Assembly (NCBI RefSeq): GCF_002218195.1
Contig: NZ_CP022336.1
Span: 2,785,001-2,849,000 of the forward strand
Origin: Sphingorhabdus sp. SMR4y
Lineage (GTDB): Bacteria; Pseudomonadota; Alphaproteobacteria; Sphingomonadales; Sphingomonadaceae
Direction: 5' to 3'
DNA: 64,000 nt
Shown: positions 32,610-42,169 of the stretch, piece after piece
Position numbering within the stretch: position 1 is the stretch's first letter
Layout of the letters: each line of letters begins with the position of its first letter
Program-made: the position numbers and the translations under genes
Notes under the pieces: model-generated
The model's input: the letters and a program-made list of their open reading frames with translations, nothing else
What the model was told of the DNA's origin: nothing
Database searches by the model: none

Positions 32610-34724
32610 TCAATTCGGTGCTGAGGGGTCGGGTAGCAGGTCCGGCCAGCCATATTTTTCCCATGCCGCGACCAATCCGATGCGCCGGGCAAAGTCCATG
32701 AACTCCGGGTGCATGCGCGTCTGTCTTATCGGTTCGACGTCGGCCCATAGCGACATCAGGCCAACCATATTGGGCGGCGTGATCTGCTGGCCGAGGGTTT
32801 TGAACACCATCGGCGCATAGCCCATCCATACCGCGGGCCAGACGATGGTCGGATCACAGGGGTCTGGTAACGTCGCGTGCAGCATTTCCAGCACCTGGCA
32901 ATATTGCTGTCGCGCCTCTTCATCGCCGCTATGGATGCCTCTGGCCGCGAGCAGCCAATAGGCGTCCATCGCTTCGGGGGCCATGGGCGTCATGCCCGCC
33001 GGCGCAAAAATCACGCTGTTCATGAGCGACCGCGATTTCTGATATTGCTCCATGGCAAGATCGCGGTCGCCCGATGTCGCCGTCGCCGCCGCCAGGTGCA
33101 GCGAAGGCTGGCCCATATCTGCCATCCGCTGCCCCGCCTCTATCGCTGCTTCGATATTGCCGAGGTTGAGATGGGCCGCGCATAACATGGCATAATTCCG
33201 GCCATCGACGGGATCCTGATCAATGGCCGCTTCGACGTAGGGCAATGCCTCTGCCGTTCGTCCGCAATAGAGCAGAAAGGATCCCAGGCGCATGACCACA
33301 GCGGGATTTTCAGGCTCCAGTTCATAGGCCTTGAACGCCAGATCCAGGGCACCGACAGCGTCATTCCTGGTCCATTGATACAGGCCAAGCATGGCATAGG
33401 CATGCCCCTGTTTCGGCGAGAGTGCGATGGCGTTTCTCGCGCATTCGGCCATGCGTTCTGCTTCGCCCAATTTGTCGAGACAAGGGGTGAAGACGGATGT
33501 GTAGACATGCGCTTCGGCCAGGGCGGTCCAGCATTCGGCAAATTCCGGCTCTAGCTCCAGCGCCTGTTCCAGCAGCTTGATGGCCGTTTCGAGCACACCG
33601 TCGCCGATCGCCCGGCGGGTCAGGGCCCGGCCCTGCAGATAGAGTCCATAGGCCGCCTTGTTATCCGTCATCCGGCGGACGTCATGGTCCACTATGTCCA
33701 GCTCGAGCGCCGTGCACAATTCCCTGGTGACCGTGCGGGCAACCTGCTCGCGCGACGCGAATATATCGTCTTCCGTGCCATCATAGCTGTAGCCCCAGCT
33801 CTCGAAACCGGTCTGGCCGTCGATCAGGCGTACGTTGATGCGGACATCAGCATCCTGCCGCTGAACCGAACCCTCGACCAGGTGGGACACACGAAGGACA
33901 TCGGCAATCTCCGGCAAAGACAGGTGCGTATCCTTGAACTGAAAGGACGACGTTCGCCCGGCAACCAGCAGCTGCGGTATCTGTCCCAGCGTCGTAATCA
34001 GTTCGTCGACAATGCCGTCGGCAAAATATCCGTGATCATCTTTGCTGTCCAGGGAAGCGAACGGCAATATCGCCAACCGCGTCCTGCCGCTCTGCCGACC
34101 CGCCATGATGACGCGTGATGCGGCCGGGTGCCGCACCATCCACGCATCTAGAAGCTTTTCATGGTCTGCAAGATTCCCGGACGCTTTCAATTTGGCCAGG
34201 GCGTCGCTGACGCTGGTTTGCAGCCGCTGCTCTATGGATTGCCTGCGTTCGGCAAGCCAGGTTTCGAAATCCTCTCCAAAATGCAGCTGATCAAGAATTT
34301 GCTTGCCGCCAATCGCCAGCAGCAATGCTGTCGCCTGCGCCCAATCCCCGGCGGCGAGCGCATTTTCCAGATCAGCCAGGTCGGATCGGACCGAGCCGCC
34401 ATTCAGACTCACCCGGCTCCGCGACACTTCCAGCAATTCGCAATCGGCTGCTGCCAGCAATTTCCGCAAATCGAGCAGGCATTGCCGCAGACTTGCCCGC
34501 GCCTGTGCCTCAAATCGGCCGGGCCACAAAAGCTTGCTCAGATGGTCACGGTCGATCGGCTCGTCCGGTGCAAGACAGAGCATCGCCGCGACGGCGCGAG
34601 CGCGCCGGTTGGAAATGATGATTTCGCTGCCGTCGGGCGCCAGCAACTGAAAACCGCCAAACAGCGAAAAGCGCGCCGCTGCAACGGGTTGCGACAATTT
34701 CTCCTGCCTGTTCGCAAAATCCAA
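32610..34724 (-). CDS. SARP/BTAD-type regulator with TolB-like and TPR region
   Basis: 704 residues. The N-terminal winged helix (Phe-Ser-Leu-Phe-Gly-Gly-Phe, Arg-Arg-Ala-Arg-Ala-Val-Ala-Ala-Met-Leu) and the Ala-Arg-Ala-Ser-Leu-Arg-Gln-Cys-Leu-Leu-Asp-Leu-Arg block resemble BTAD/SARP regulators. Residues about 215-345 match the adenylate-cyclase/TolB-like region (Leu-Ala-Ile-Leu-Pro-Phe, Gly-Ile-Val-Asp-Glu-Leu-Ile). TPR-like repeats follow to the end. The start is unusual: an in-frame TAG lies 18 bases upstream of a TTG at 34722-34724, and a second TTG with AGGAG lies about 8 codons in, so no ATG start exists for the full domain. It may sense a small ligand; target unknown. Confidence 0.75.
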   Translation of the reverse strand: MDFANRQEKLSQPVAAARFSLFGGFQLLAPDGSEIIISNRRARAVAAMLCLAPDEPIDRDHLSKLLWPGRFEAQARASLRQCLLDLRKLLAAADCELLEVSRSRVSLNGGSVRSDLADLENALAAGDWAQATALLLAIGGKQILDQLHFGEDFETWLAERRQSIEQRLQTSVSDALAKLKASGNLADHEKLLDAWMVRHPAASRVIMAGRQSGRTRLAILPFASLDSKDDHGYFADGIVDELITTLGQIPQLLVAGRTSSFQFKDTHLSLPEIADVLRVSHLVEGSVQRQDADVRINVRLIDGQTGFESWGYSYDGTEDDIFASREQVARTVTRELCTALELDIVDHDVRRMTDNKAAYGLYLQGRALTRRAIGDGVLETAIKLLEQALELEPEFAECWTALAEAHVYTSVFTPCLDKLGEAERMAECARNAIALSPKQGHAYAMLGLYQWTRNDAVGALDLAFKAYELEPENPAVVMRLGSFLLYCGRTAEALPYVEAAIDQDPVDGRNYAMLCAAHLNLGNIEAAIEAGQRMADMGQPSLHLAAATATSGDRDLAMEQYQKSRSLMNSVIFAPAGMTPMAPEAMDAYWLLAARGIHSGDEEARQQYCQVLEMLHATLPDPCDPTIVWPAVWMGYAPMVFKTLGQQITPPNMVGLMSLWADVEPIRQTRMHPEFMDFARRIGLVAAWEKYGWPDLLPDPSAPN

Positions 34725-34836
34725 AATCTGATGCCCCCACTAGCGGGGCAGCATAACGCGATATGGTTCATGTGCAATTAATCAATTGCCACCGCCGTCG
34801 CCTTGCCAGTGCCAGCCCGAGGTGGCGCAGGCCATT

Positions 34837-35727
34837 TCATCTTGCGAAAGAGGCGCTATGTTTTTTCCCATCGGCCCGCCGGGCGAAATCTTCGGCGAGC
34901 GTGATGCTGCCATGGGCAGGTGCTGTCATGTCGATTTGTGACGCGGCGAGGAAAAATTCGATCGGACCAAGCTGTTGGCCCCATCCCAGTTTCTTGCCGC
35001 AGTTCAGCAAAAACTGGGTCAATCCAAGCGGGATATGGGTGATGCGCGGTCTCATGCCCAGCGCTTCGAACGCCTTGTGCGCGATTTCGTTTTGGGACAG
35101 CGACTGGGGGCCGCCAATATGAATTCGGGATATCCTGTCCCGGGTCGCACCGACACAGGCGGCAGCCAGATCGGCCCCGTCAATGGGACTCATCCGCGCT
35201 TCGCCATTGCCAAAGAGAAATATCCGGCCCTTCCTGGCCATTTCGAGCAGTTCGGCAAGATCGGAATAGAAGCCACTGGGGCAGATGACTGTCGATCCGA
35301 TCGGCGCATCCGCTAGGGCTTTGGCAAATCGCGCCTTGGCTGCCGCCATGGGGACGTGCAGCATGGCTTCGGCGTGCAGCACGTGTACATAGGCAAAATG
35401 CGCCACGCCCGCCCCCACGGCAGCATCCAGAAGATTCATATTGGCCTGATAATCGACGTCATCATAGCGGAGGCCATCGCGTTGACTTGTGATGCCCAGC
35501 GCGGAAACGACCAGATCAATGTCATCAAAGGCATCGGCCAGAGTGTCTGCCTGTGTCGCCTCCCCGAAGATGACCCGGTCGATCTGATCGTCGAGACTAA
35601 TCAGCTTCTCCGGATGTCGCGCAAGGACATGCACCCGATGACCTGCCTTGTGATATGCCGTAACCAGATGTCGGCCAAGATAACCGGTTGCTCCAGCAAT
35701 CAGGACGGTGATTTTCGAGTCGGTCAT
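34837..35727 (-). CDS. NmrA/NAD(P)-binding epimerase-like protein
   Basis: 296 residues: Gly-Ala-Thr-Gly-Tyr-Leu-Gly-Arg-His at the N-terminus is the dinucleotide site of atypical SDRs. A catalytic Tyr-x3-Lys is not clear, which suggests an NmrA-like or complex-I-assembly-type (NDUFA9-like) sensor rather than an enzyme. AGAAGGC precedes the ATG. It is separated from the SARP-type regulator by about 110 bases with no gene. Confidence 0.75.
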   Translation of the reverse strand: MTDSKITVLIAGATGYLGRHLVTAYHKAGHRVHVLARHPEKLISLDDQIDRVIFGEATQADTLADAFDDIDLVVSALGITSQRDGLRYDDVDYQANMNLLDAAVGAGVAHFAYVHVLHAEAMLHVPMAAAKARFAKALADAPIGSTVICPSGFYSDLAELLEMARKGRIFLFGNGEARMSPIDGADLAAACVGATRDRISRIHIGGPQSLSQNEIAHKAFEALGMRPRITHIPLGLTQFLLNCGKKLGWGQQLGPIEFFLAASQIDMTAPAHGSITLAEDFARRADGKKHSASFAR

Positions 35728-35750
35728 GGATGCCTTCTGAATTTAGGATA

Positions 35751-36065
35751 TTAGTGGCAGCGTCGCTGTTGCTCGCGCTGAATGGCGTGCTTCGACATGC
35801 GGTGGTCATCGGCTTCGATGAAGCTGAAATCGGAGTCGAGACCCAACATATCTTCGTCGCGGCCACTTTCGAAAATGCTGGCCACGCCGGCGATCGTTCC
35901 GGTGCGGCGGGCTGAGCGTTCTGCCCGGCGTTCATAATTCAATGCCGTCTCCAGCTGGTCACATGACAGGTTGCTGAATTTCGCAGCCCGCTGTTCGACG
36001 GTGGTGCAGCCACTGGCGAGAGCAATTATACAAAACGATGAAATAGCGATTTTTTTCACGATCAT
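35751..36065 (-). CDS. Small lipoprotein, 104 aa
   Basis: Lipoprotein signal ending Leu-Ala-Ser-Gly-Cys at about residue 20. The mature part is charged and helical, with Arg-Arg-Ala-Glu-Arg-Ser-Ala-Arg-Arg and a late Cys near the C-terminus. GAAAG is a weak ribosome site. It lies between the NmrA-like gene and an outer-membrane protein gene on the same strand. Function unknown. Confidence 0.65.
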   Translation of the reverse strand: MIVKKIAISSFCIIALASGCTTVEQRAAKFSNLSCDQLETALNYERRAERSARRTGTIAGVASIFESGRDEDMLGLDSDFSFIEADDHRMSKHAIQREQQRRCH

Positions 36066-36127
36066 AGACTTTCAAAATAGAGGGTAGTCCGGACGGAACA
36101 GGGGACATCCCGTCCGGACATGGGGGA

Positions 36128-36775
36128 TCAGAAGCGGAAGCTAACGCCGCTGAGAATCTGGTCGGATGCGAGGGATCCATTGAATTCCTTGCGCCGGTAT
36201 TCGGCCCGCAACGAGACATTCTCATCCAATGCATATTCCAGGCCGCCGCCGAGGATAATCCCCTCGGCGGTCTCGCTTTCGCTCGCGACGGGCGAAGCGT
36301 CCCCGGGGACAAAAGCACGAATACGGTATTTGTTGATGCTATAGCCGACGCGGCCATAAGCGAGCAGTCTGGGGGTGATCGCTATGCCAAGTCGAACCGA
36401 AATATCGCCGGACCATTTTGAATCGAGCTGGATCGATCCGCCGGCCAGTACGGGTGCCGTGAGTGTTTTGCCATCGGGGTTGAAGCCCGCTTCGACGCCT
36501 ACAACAATATTGTCGAACTGGTGATCATATCCAACGATGCCGCCATAGGCGATGCCATTGCCTTTATCGGCCAGAGGTACATCGAGCGTGTTAGGCAATA
36601 CGGTTTCATTGATCGAGCGTTCTTCCCAGCCAGCCTGCGCACCGATCGCGATACCGTCGAAATATTTCTGACTGGGCTGCGAATGGGCGGGTGAGGCAAA
36701 GGCCACGCCGACGATCATGAAGATCGCTATGGCGCTGGATGGGGCTAGCCTTGGTTGTGTTTTGTCGGTTTTCAT
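36128..36775 (-). CDS. Outer-membrane beta-barrel protein
   Basis: 215 residues: signal peptide cleaved after Ala-His-Ser, then alternating amphipathic strands with Gly-Ala-Gln-Ala-Gly-Trp, Gly-Arg-Val-Gly-Tyr-Ser and a terminal Gly-Val-Ser-Phe-Arg-Phe, the aromatic-ended last strand recognised by BAM. The size suggests an eight-stranded OmpA/OmpW-like or Omp25-like barrel without a periplasmic domain. AAGGAATGG precedes the ATG. Role unknown, perhaps envelope integrity or immune-type surface protein in relatives. Confidence 0.75.
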   Translation of the reverse strand: MKTDKTQPRLAPSSAIAIFMIVGVAFASPAHSQPSQKYFDGIAIGAQAGWEERSINETVLPNTLDVPLADKGNGIAYGGIVGYDHQFDNIVVGVEAGFNPDGKTLTAPVLAGGSIQLDSKWSGDISVRLGIAITPRLLAYGRVGYSINKYRIRAFVPGDASPVASESETAEGIILGGGLEYALDENVSLRAEYRRKEFNGSLASDQILSGVSFRF

Positions 36776-36929
36776 ATTCCATTCCTTTTGATTTATATTG
36801 GGTCTGTGTTGAGGATGAGTTGATCCGCTGCGCCAGACGAGCCTGGCGCAATGAATGGGTTGGAAAATTGGGGGAGAGGCCGTTCGCTAGAGGCTAGTCA
36901 CGGTCTTCAGAGGTTTCACGAAACATGGT

Positions 36930-37970
36930 TCATGGCGCGTGCTCCTCCTCTGTCCTGGCTGAGGTTATACGAAAACGATCGCGATAATCGGTCGCGGATA
37001 CTCCAAGATGGCGCTGGAAAACCCGGCGCATTCGCTCCGCGCTGCCAAAACCGGTCTGGCGGGCAATCTGTTCAACGGGAACATCCGTCTGCTCCAGTTC
37101 GACCCGCGCTTTCTGCAACCTCGCCGCTTCGACATAATGGGCCGGTGTCATGCCGGTTTCATCCTTGAACTTGCGAGTAAAACTGCGCTCGGACATGGCA
37201 GCACGCGAGGCCAGTGATGTGACGGTCAAATGTTCGGCACTATTTGTCAGGATATGTTCAAGCGTCTCTGCAATTTTGGCGTCTTCGGCTTTCTGGGCGA
37301 TCAGATTGGCGCTAAACTGGGTCTGGCCACCGGGACGCATCATGTACATCACGTTATAGCGTGCGACCTTCAGGGCGACCTCATGGCCCCAGTCATCTTC
37401 CAGCAACGCCAGAGCCAGGTCCATGCCGGCCGTGACACCTGCTGACGTCCAGATGTTCCCGTCGCGGATGAAGATTGCATCCGGTTCGATCATGACTTCT
37501 GGATAACGCTGGGCGAGTATCGGGCACCACCACCAATGTGTCGTTGCGCGGCGCCCGTCGAGCAGGCCAAGTTCCGCCAGAATCATAGCGCCAGTGCAAA
37601 TCGATACCACCCGCTTGGCCTGTCTGGCTGCCTCCGCGACATAATCCATCAAGGCCGTGTCCTGCATCGCTTCGGCGGTTCCGTGGCCGCCCGAAATGAT
37701 CAGCGTGTCAATGTCTGTGATGTCCCGTTTCGCGGTGGCAAATGACTGGCTGGCCTGCAGGTTGAGACCGCTGGTTGTTGAGACATTGCCTTTGCTATGG
37801 GCGACAAGGTGGATTGTGTAGGACGATGGGCCTTCCGGCAGAAAAAGCGCAGCGCCGGTGAGCACCTCGAGCGGTCCCGCGACGTCCAATATATGCGCGT
37901 TCGGATATGTGACCATGACCACATTCCGGGCTTCGCTTGCGGGCTGATTTCTATTGTCTTTTCTCATCAT
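36930..37970 (-). CDS. GlxA-family regulator (DJ-1/PfpI plus AraC)
   Basis: 346 residues. Residues about 15-200 form a DJ-1/PfpI-like domain with Ile-Ser-Gly-Gly-His-Gly and Ser-Ile-Cys-Thr-Gly-Ala, the nucleophile-elbow Cys region. The C-terminal about 100 residues hold two AraC helix-turn-helix motifs (Leu-Ala-Ser-Arg-Ala-Ala-Met-Ser-Glu-Arg-Ser-Phe and Ile-Ala-Arg-Gln-Thr-Gly-Phe-Gly-Ser). Such proteins activate catabolic operons in response to a small molecule. Two consecutive ATGs (37968, 37965) are possible starts. Confidence 0.88.
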   Translation of the reverse strand: MMRKDNRNQPASEARNVVMVTYPNAHILDVAGPLEVLTGAALFLPEGPSSYTIHLVAHSKGNVSTTSGLNLQASQSFATAKRDITDIDTLIISGGHGTAEAMQDTALMDYVAEAARQAKRVVSICTGAMILAELGLLDGRRATTHWWWCPILAQRYPEVMIEPDAIFIRDGNIWTSAGVTAGMDLALALLEDDWGHEVALKVARYNVMYMMRPGGQTQFSANLIAQKAEDAKIAETLEHILTNSAEHLTVTSLASRAAMSERSFTRKFKDETGMTPAHYVEAARLQKARVELEQTDVPVEQIARQTGFGSAERMRRVFQRHLGVSATDYRDRFRITSARTEEEHAP

Positions 37971-38167
37971 GGTCAGACAATAGCGTAGAATGCATTTTGC
38001 CGTTAGGACAATGACCCCACTTTTTCCGCCAATATAGTTCTGGTCTCGACCGTCGACGGCATGGCGGTCAAGCTGGGCTTAAGCTGTCTTGTTGTATATG
38101 CCGCGAAACCAATTCCCACTTTTTGTAAGGCCCTCCGGCGTCTGGTATGCGCCGGTAAAATGGTGCG

Positions 38168-38947
38168 TTAAGTTTGCGACGGCGTGCCACAGCTTTTGCA
38201 ATGCGGGTCCTTGGGCAGGTTGATGCTGCGCATTGCGGGGGCAAGACCGTCGAAAAGCTGGAGTTTTCCGGTGGGGTCCTGGCCGAAGCCGGTGATCACG
38301 CGGATCGCTTCCATCGCCGCGAAGCTGCCCATCAGGCCGACCATTGCGCCGAGAACGCCAACTTCGCTGCAATTGTCGCAGTCATCGGGGTCGAGCGCGT
38401 CGCCGACGAAACAGCGGTAGCAGGGCTTGTCTTCCTCCCAGCCGCGGAACGTGCCGAGCTGTCCCTGGAACTGCCCGATCGCCGCGGAAATCAGCGGAAT
38501 ATGGTGTCGGACCGAGAGGTCGGATACCAGCAGGCGGGTCTGGTAATTGTCCGATCCGTCGATGATCGCGTCGAAGGGCGCAAAAAATGCTGCGCTGTCC
38601 TCTTCCAAATGCTGCGCGGTAAGTCTTTGATTTACCTGTATTATGCTGACTTCAGGATTGATCCGCTGTGCAGCAGCTTTGGCAACTTCGACTTTTGCTT
38701 TTCCGACATCATTTTCGGTAAACAAAACCTGCCGCTGCAGATTGGAGAGCGAAACAACATCATCGTCGAAAATGGTCAGCGTGCCAATTCCCGCGGCCGC
38801 CAGATATTGAATCGCCGGACAGCCGATACCGCCCGCTCCGACGATCAGAATATGCGCGTCGAGAATTTTCTTCTGACCCGCTCCGCCAATATCCCTGAGT
38901 ACGATATGGCGAGCATAACGGTCGAGCTGTTCGTCAGAAAGGTTCAA
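38168..38947 (-). CDS. moeB: MoeB/ThiF-family adenylyltransferase (TTG start)
   Basis: 259 residues of the E1-like family: Asp-Arg-Tyr-Ala-Arg-His-Ile-Val-Leu at the N-terminus, ATP motif Gly-Ala-Gly-Gly-Ile-Gly, Asp-Gly-Ser-Asp-Asn, Arg-Gln finger Leu-Gln-Arg-Gln-Val, and zinc pairs Cys-Tyr-Arg-Cys and Cys-Lys-Ser-Cys. It adenylates the C-terminus of MoaD or ThiS for sulfur transfer; it could serve molybdopterin, thiamine or both. No ATG fits the conserved N-terminus, and the TTG at 38945-38947 is the start, with GGTAGG just upstream. It follows a hypothetical gene by 4 bases and dut in one operon. Confidence 0.85.
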   Translation of the reverse strand: MNLSDEQLDRYARHIVLRDIGGAGQKKILDAHILIVGAGGIGCPAIQYLAAAGIGTLTIFDDDVVSLSNLQRQVLFTENDVGKAKVEVAKAAAQRINPEVSIIQVNQRLTAQHLEEDSAAFFAPFDAIIDGSDNYQTRLLVSDLSVRHHIPLISAAIGQFQGQLGTFRGWEEDKPCYRCFVGDALDPDDCDNCSEVGVLGAMVGLMGSFAAMEAIRVITGFGQDPTGKLQLFDGLAPAMRSINLPKDPHCKSCGTPSQT

Positions 38948-38951
38948 TAGC

Positions 38952-39350
38952 CTACCAGTAGAATTTCAGGACGCTACGTCGCCAAGCGGGTTTCTTGTCG
39001 GGTGTCGACTGCATGTTATTCTTGCCGGCTCTCGCGAAATAGCGGGCGACATATTCTTCCAGGGCCGGACACTGGATGGAGATAGGCGTCACCTGGCGCA
39101 GGCTTCTCTGGCCATCCACGAGCAACAGCACTTCGACAAAATAATTTTCTCCGTCAAACAATTTTTCAGTTGGCGTGCAACCATCCGTCAGTTTTTTCGC
39201 ATCCAGTGATTCCCTGTAACTATACGATGGCTTGCGTCGGAACTCCGCAACCGGAACGGCACGCAGATCGTCGGGCACTGGCGGGATTTCTGAACTGGCG
39301 ATCGAGCCGGTCTGCAGCGCTGCTGCAAGTATCAGAGTTGAAACTGTCAT
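38952..39350 (-). CDS. Secreted hypothetical protein between dut and moeB
   Basis: 132 residues with a signal-like hydrophobic N-terminus (Thr-Leu-Ile-Leu-Ala-Ala-Ala-Leu). The mature part has two cysteines (Asp-Gly-Cys-Thr-Pro and Gln-Cys-Pro-Ala) and ends Lys-Phe-Tyr-Trp. The ATG is 3 bases after the dut stop and the gene ends 4 bases before moeB, so the group coaBC, dut, this gene, moeB is one transcript. Function unknown. Confidence 0.65.
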   Translation of the reverse strand: MTVSTLILAAALQTGSIASSEIPPVPDDLRAVPVAEFRRKPSYSYRESLDAKKLTDGCTPTEKLFDGENYFVEVLLLVDGQRSLRQVTPISIQCPALEEYVARYFARAGKNNMQSTPDKKPAWRRSVLKFYW

Positions 39351-39353
39351 TTC

Positions 39354-39800
39354 CTACACTCCCGTTGATCCAAAGCCTCCTTCTCCTCGCGCAGTCTCGT
39401 CGAGTCGGTCAACCTCTTTGAGAATAGCGCGCTGCACCGGTGCAACGACAATCTGGGCAATCCGGTCGCCGCGCCGGACGACAAAGCCTTCTTCGCCGTG
39501 ATTGATCAGAATGACTTTCAGTTCACCACGATAGTCGCTGTCGATGGTGCCGGGCGTATTGGGAATGCTGACGCCTTTTTTCAGGGCCAGCCCGGAACGG
39601 GGCCGAACCTGGATTTCATATCCATGCGGGATGGCGAAGGCGAAGCCTGATCCGACCAGCCCGCGACCGGACGGAGCGATCGTGAGATCTTCCGCAGCTC
39701 GAATATCCATGCCGGCCGAGCCGCTTGTCTCATAGGAAGGCAAGGGAAGGTCACCGGCGTGATCCAGTCGTTTAACCGCAATTGCAACGGGTTCGAACAT
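39354..39800 (-). CDS. dut: dUTP diphosphatase (dUTPase)
   Basis: 148 residues with all five dUTPase motifs: Ser-Ala-Gly-Met-Asp-Ile-Arg-Ala, Pro-Arg-Ser-Gly-Leu-Ala, [10 protein letters not shown], Gly-Asp-Arg-Ile-Ala-Gln and [10 protein letters not shown]. It removes dUTP and supplies dUMP. The start overlaps the coaBC stop by one base (TGATG), a coupling common in alphaproteobacteria. Confidence 0.97.
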   Translation of the reverse strand: MFEPVAIAVKRLDHAGDLPLPSYETSGSAGMDIRAAEDLTIAPSGRGLVGSGFAFAIPHGYEIQVRPRSGLALKKGVSIPNTPGTIDSDYRGELKVILINHGEEGFVVRRGDRIAQIVVAPVQRAILKEVDRLDETARGEGGFGSTGV

Positions 39801-41056
39801 CAGGCAAATTCCTCACTGATTTTGGCGACTATCCGCCGGGCGACATCCGGTTTCGGGAGCCGTTCCCAGATTTCACTGCTGGTTTTGGTGATGATGTGGA
39901 CCTTATTCTCAGCGCCGCCCATCACATCGCCCGAAACATCATTGGCAACGATCCAGTCGCAGGCCTTTTTCCTGAGCTTGGTCTCGGCATGTTCGACGAC
40001 ATTCTCGGTTTCGGCCGCAAAGCCGATGAGCAGATGCGGACGTTGCGCATGCTGCGCCAGACCGGCCAATATGTCGGGATTTTCAGTAAGCTTCAGTGGC
40101 GCGGGGCCCGCACCCTTTTTCTTGATCTTCTGACCGGACTGACTGTCGGCGCGCCAGTCGGCGACGGCCGCTACCATGATCGCGACGTCAGCGGGGAGAG
40201 CGCTGTGAACAGCTTTTTCCATTTCGAGTGCTGTTTCGACATCGATCCTCGACACGCCCGCCGGTGTTTTCAGGTGGACGGGACCGGCAACCAAGGTCAC
40301 TTGTGCGCCCGCTTCGGCCGCGGCCGCGGCAATGGCGAAGCCCTGTCGTCCGGAAGATCGGTTTGCGATATAGCGGACCGGATCGATCGGCTCATGGGTC
40401 GGGCCGGCTGTGATCAGCACATGTTTGCCGCGCAATGGCCGATGGCTGTCGGGGGCAAAGGCAGGCTGGCCGTCTAGCGGATTCTGACCAAGACCGGGTG
40501 TCGCTAAAGAGGGTGATCCCAGCACAGCGCTGATTTCCGTCATGATCGCGGCGGGTTCCGGCAATCGTCCGGGGCCATATTCTCCGCAGGCCATATCGCC
40601 TTCATCCGGATGCATTACGACGATCCCGTCGGAGCGGAGCTGTTCAATATTTCTCTGGGTCGCGGCATGTTGCCACATCCGCACATTCATCGCGGGGACC
40701 GCCATGACCCGTGTATCGGTTGCCAGCAACAATGTCGTGGCCAGATCATCGGCAATTCCGCCCGCCATTTTTGCCAGCAGATTGGCCGTAGCCGGGCAAA
40801 CGACTACCAGATCGGCCTCGCGGCTAAGCTGGATATGGCCCATCTCCGCTTCATCTTTCAGTGACCAGAGCGTGGTGTGCACTTCATTTCCCGATAGCGC
40901 CGCCAGCGTCATCGGGGTGACAAACTGCGCCCCCGACTCGGTCAGTACGCAGCGTACGGTCATGCCGGCCTTCCTGATCAGGCGGATGAGTTCTGCCGCC
41001 TTGTAGGCGGCGATACCGCCGCCGATAATCAACAGGATATGTTTGGGGTTGGTCAT
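39800..41056 (-). CDS. coaBC: Bifunctional phosphopantothenoylcysteine decarboxylase/synthase
   Basis: 418 residues from the ATG at 41054-41056. The CoaC part holds Ile-Gly-Gly-Gly-Ile-Ala-Ala-Tyr-Lys and Pro-Ala-Met-Asn-Val-Arg-Met-Trp; the CoaB part [11 protein letters not shown] and Asn-Arg-Ser-Ser-Gly. It makes 4'-phosphopantetheine for coenzyme A. A longer open reading extends upstream over the divergent lipoprotein gene but has Ser/Ala-rich antisense composition and is not used. It heads the dut, moeB operon. Confidence 0.95.
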   Translation of the reverse strand: MTNPKHILLIIGGGIAAYKAAELIRLIRKAGMTVRCVLTESGAQFVTPMTLAALSGNEVHTTLWSLKDEAEMGHIQLSREADLVVVCPATANLLAKMAGGIADDLATTLLLATDTRVMAVPAMNVRMWQHAATQRNIEQLRSDGIVVMHPDEGDMACGEYGPGRLPEPAAIMTEISAVLGSPSLATPGLGQNPLDGQPAFAPDSHRPLRGKHVLITAGPTHEPIDPVRYIANRSSGRQGFAIAAAAAEAGAQVTLVAGPVHLKTPAGVSRIDVETALEMEKAVHSALPADVAIMVAAVADWRADSQSGQKIKKKGAGPAPLKLTENPDILAGLAQHAQRPHLLIGFAAETENVVEHAETKLRKKACDWIVANDVSGDVMGGAENKVHIITKTSSEIWERLPKPDVARRIVAKISEEFA

Positions 41057-41180
41057 AGCGCTGTCTTCTGCATTTTGGTTGATCGCCATGCAACCCATTT
41101 GATTATCGTGGCGGCTTTTGATATCTGATCGCCAAAGAAAACAGCGGGTCGCACTCCAAATTGCCATCGGGAGGCGGGAC

Positions 41181-42167
41181 ATGGATTCCAGATCACTGAC
41201 GACGACGATCGCGATTGCCCCGATGCTGGTTTTGACGGCCTGTTCCGGCGCTGTCGACAAGACGGAGCGGGAAGACGCAGTAACTGTCAGTGAATCGGTG
41301 GAAGACTCGATCGATATCGGAGAAGCGGTTGTCGAGGCAATGGATGAGGCAAGCGGCGAGGCTGCCGCAGACGCTTTGGACGATGCCGCTGAGGCTGCGG
41401 CAGATGCCGTAGCCGAAGACGGGACCGGCGATGGCGAAGCGGCAGAAGAAGATCCGACCCGGTATGTTACCGGACAATCGGCCGATGTTTCTCCTGTGAA
41501 GACCATCTGGTGCAGTGATGTTCGCAAGCGCGTTCCGGCTGGGCTCTGCCAGGATTATCGTGATCAGATTGCAGATCTTGATCAGGGGATGGCCGCATTT
41601 GATCCGCCGCGCGACATGGTGAAGGGGCAAGCCAGCGAAGTCCGTCTGGCGATCGGACCGGAGGAAGAAGCTACGCGCATAAAATCGCTAGCGGGTGATC
41701 AGGGCAAGGCGGTAACCGCCAGCATCGAAATTGGCGCGAAGATGCGCGCCCGATTGACTGGTCGCGCGTTCGACATCGACCCGGATATTCCGGTCGATCT
41801 CGAGATGGGGCGTTCGCGGCGTAAGGTGTGGACCTGGGATGTTACTCCAAAAAGGCAAGGCACACACCCCTTGTCCGCCGAAATCACGGTTCTCGCTACC
41901 GACGGCACGATACTCAACCGCTATCCGAGCGATCTGATCAGGGTCAAAGTCACCATCTCGCAAGGCGAGGCGCGTGAGATCGCCAGAGCCGAGCGGGCCA
42001 GAAAGCGGGCGGAGGCAGAAAAGGAAGTGAGTTTCTGGACCAGAATGGCCAAGCTGCTGCTTGAATTCTGGTGGGCCGTGCTTGCCCTGCTGGGGGGCAT
42101 GATCGGAGGCTATTTTTATCTGAGAGACAAACTGCGGAACGAAGAGGCCATGCCACCACCGCCGTGA
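41181..42167 (+). CDS. Acidic lipoprotein with C-terminal membrane helix
   Basis: 328 residues. A lipobox Leu-Thr-Ala-Cys near residue 20 is followed by a low-complexity Ala/Glu/Asp stretch to about residue 95, a compact domain with two cysteines in Ile-Trp-Cys-Ser and Gly-Leu-Cys-Gln, a beta-rich part (about 170-265), then a charged segment and a transmembrane helix (about 295-318) ending in Pro4. So both ends appear membrane-attached. GGGAGGCGGG precedes the ATG at 41181. It stands alone on the plus strand between two minus-strand housekeeping operons. No family is recognised. Confidence 0.7.
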   Translation: MDSRSLTTTIAIAPMLVLTACSGAVDKTEREDAVTVSESVEDSIDIGEAVVEAMDEASGEAAADALDDAAEAAADAVAEDGTGDGEAAEEDPTRYVTGQSADVSPVKTIWCSDVRKRVPAGLCQDYRDQIADLDQGMAAFDPPRDMVKGQASEVRLAIGPEEEATRIKSLAGDQGKAVTASIEIGAKMRARLTGRAFDIDPDIPVDLEMGRSRRKVWTWDVTPKRQGTHPLSAEITVLATDGTILNRYPSDLIRVKVTISQGEAREIARAERARKRAEAEKEVSFWTRMAKLLLEFWWAVLALLGGMIGGYFYLRDKLRNEEAMPPPP

Positions 42168-42169
42168 GT

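Noticed and set aside
41057-41527. N-terminal extension of coaBC over the divergent lipoprotein gene
   Set aside because: The extension is Ser/Ala-rich antisense composition; CoaBC is full-length from 41056.
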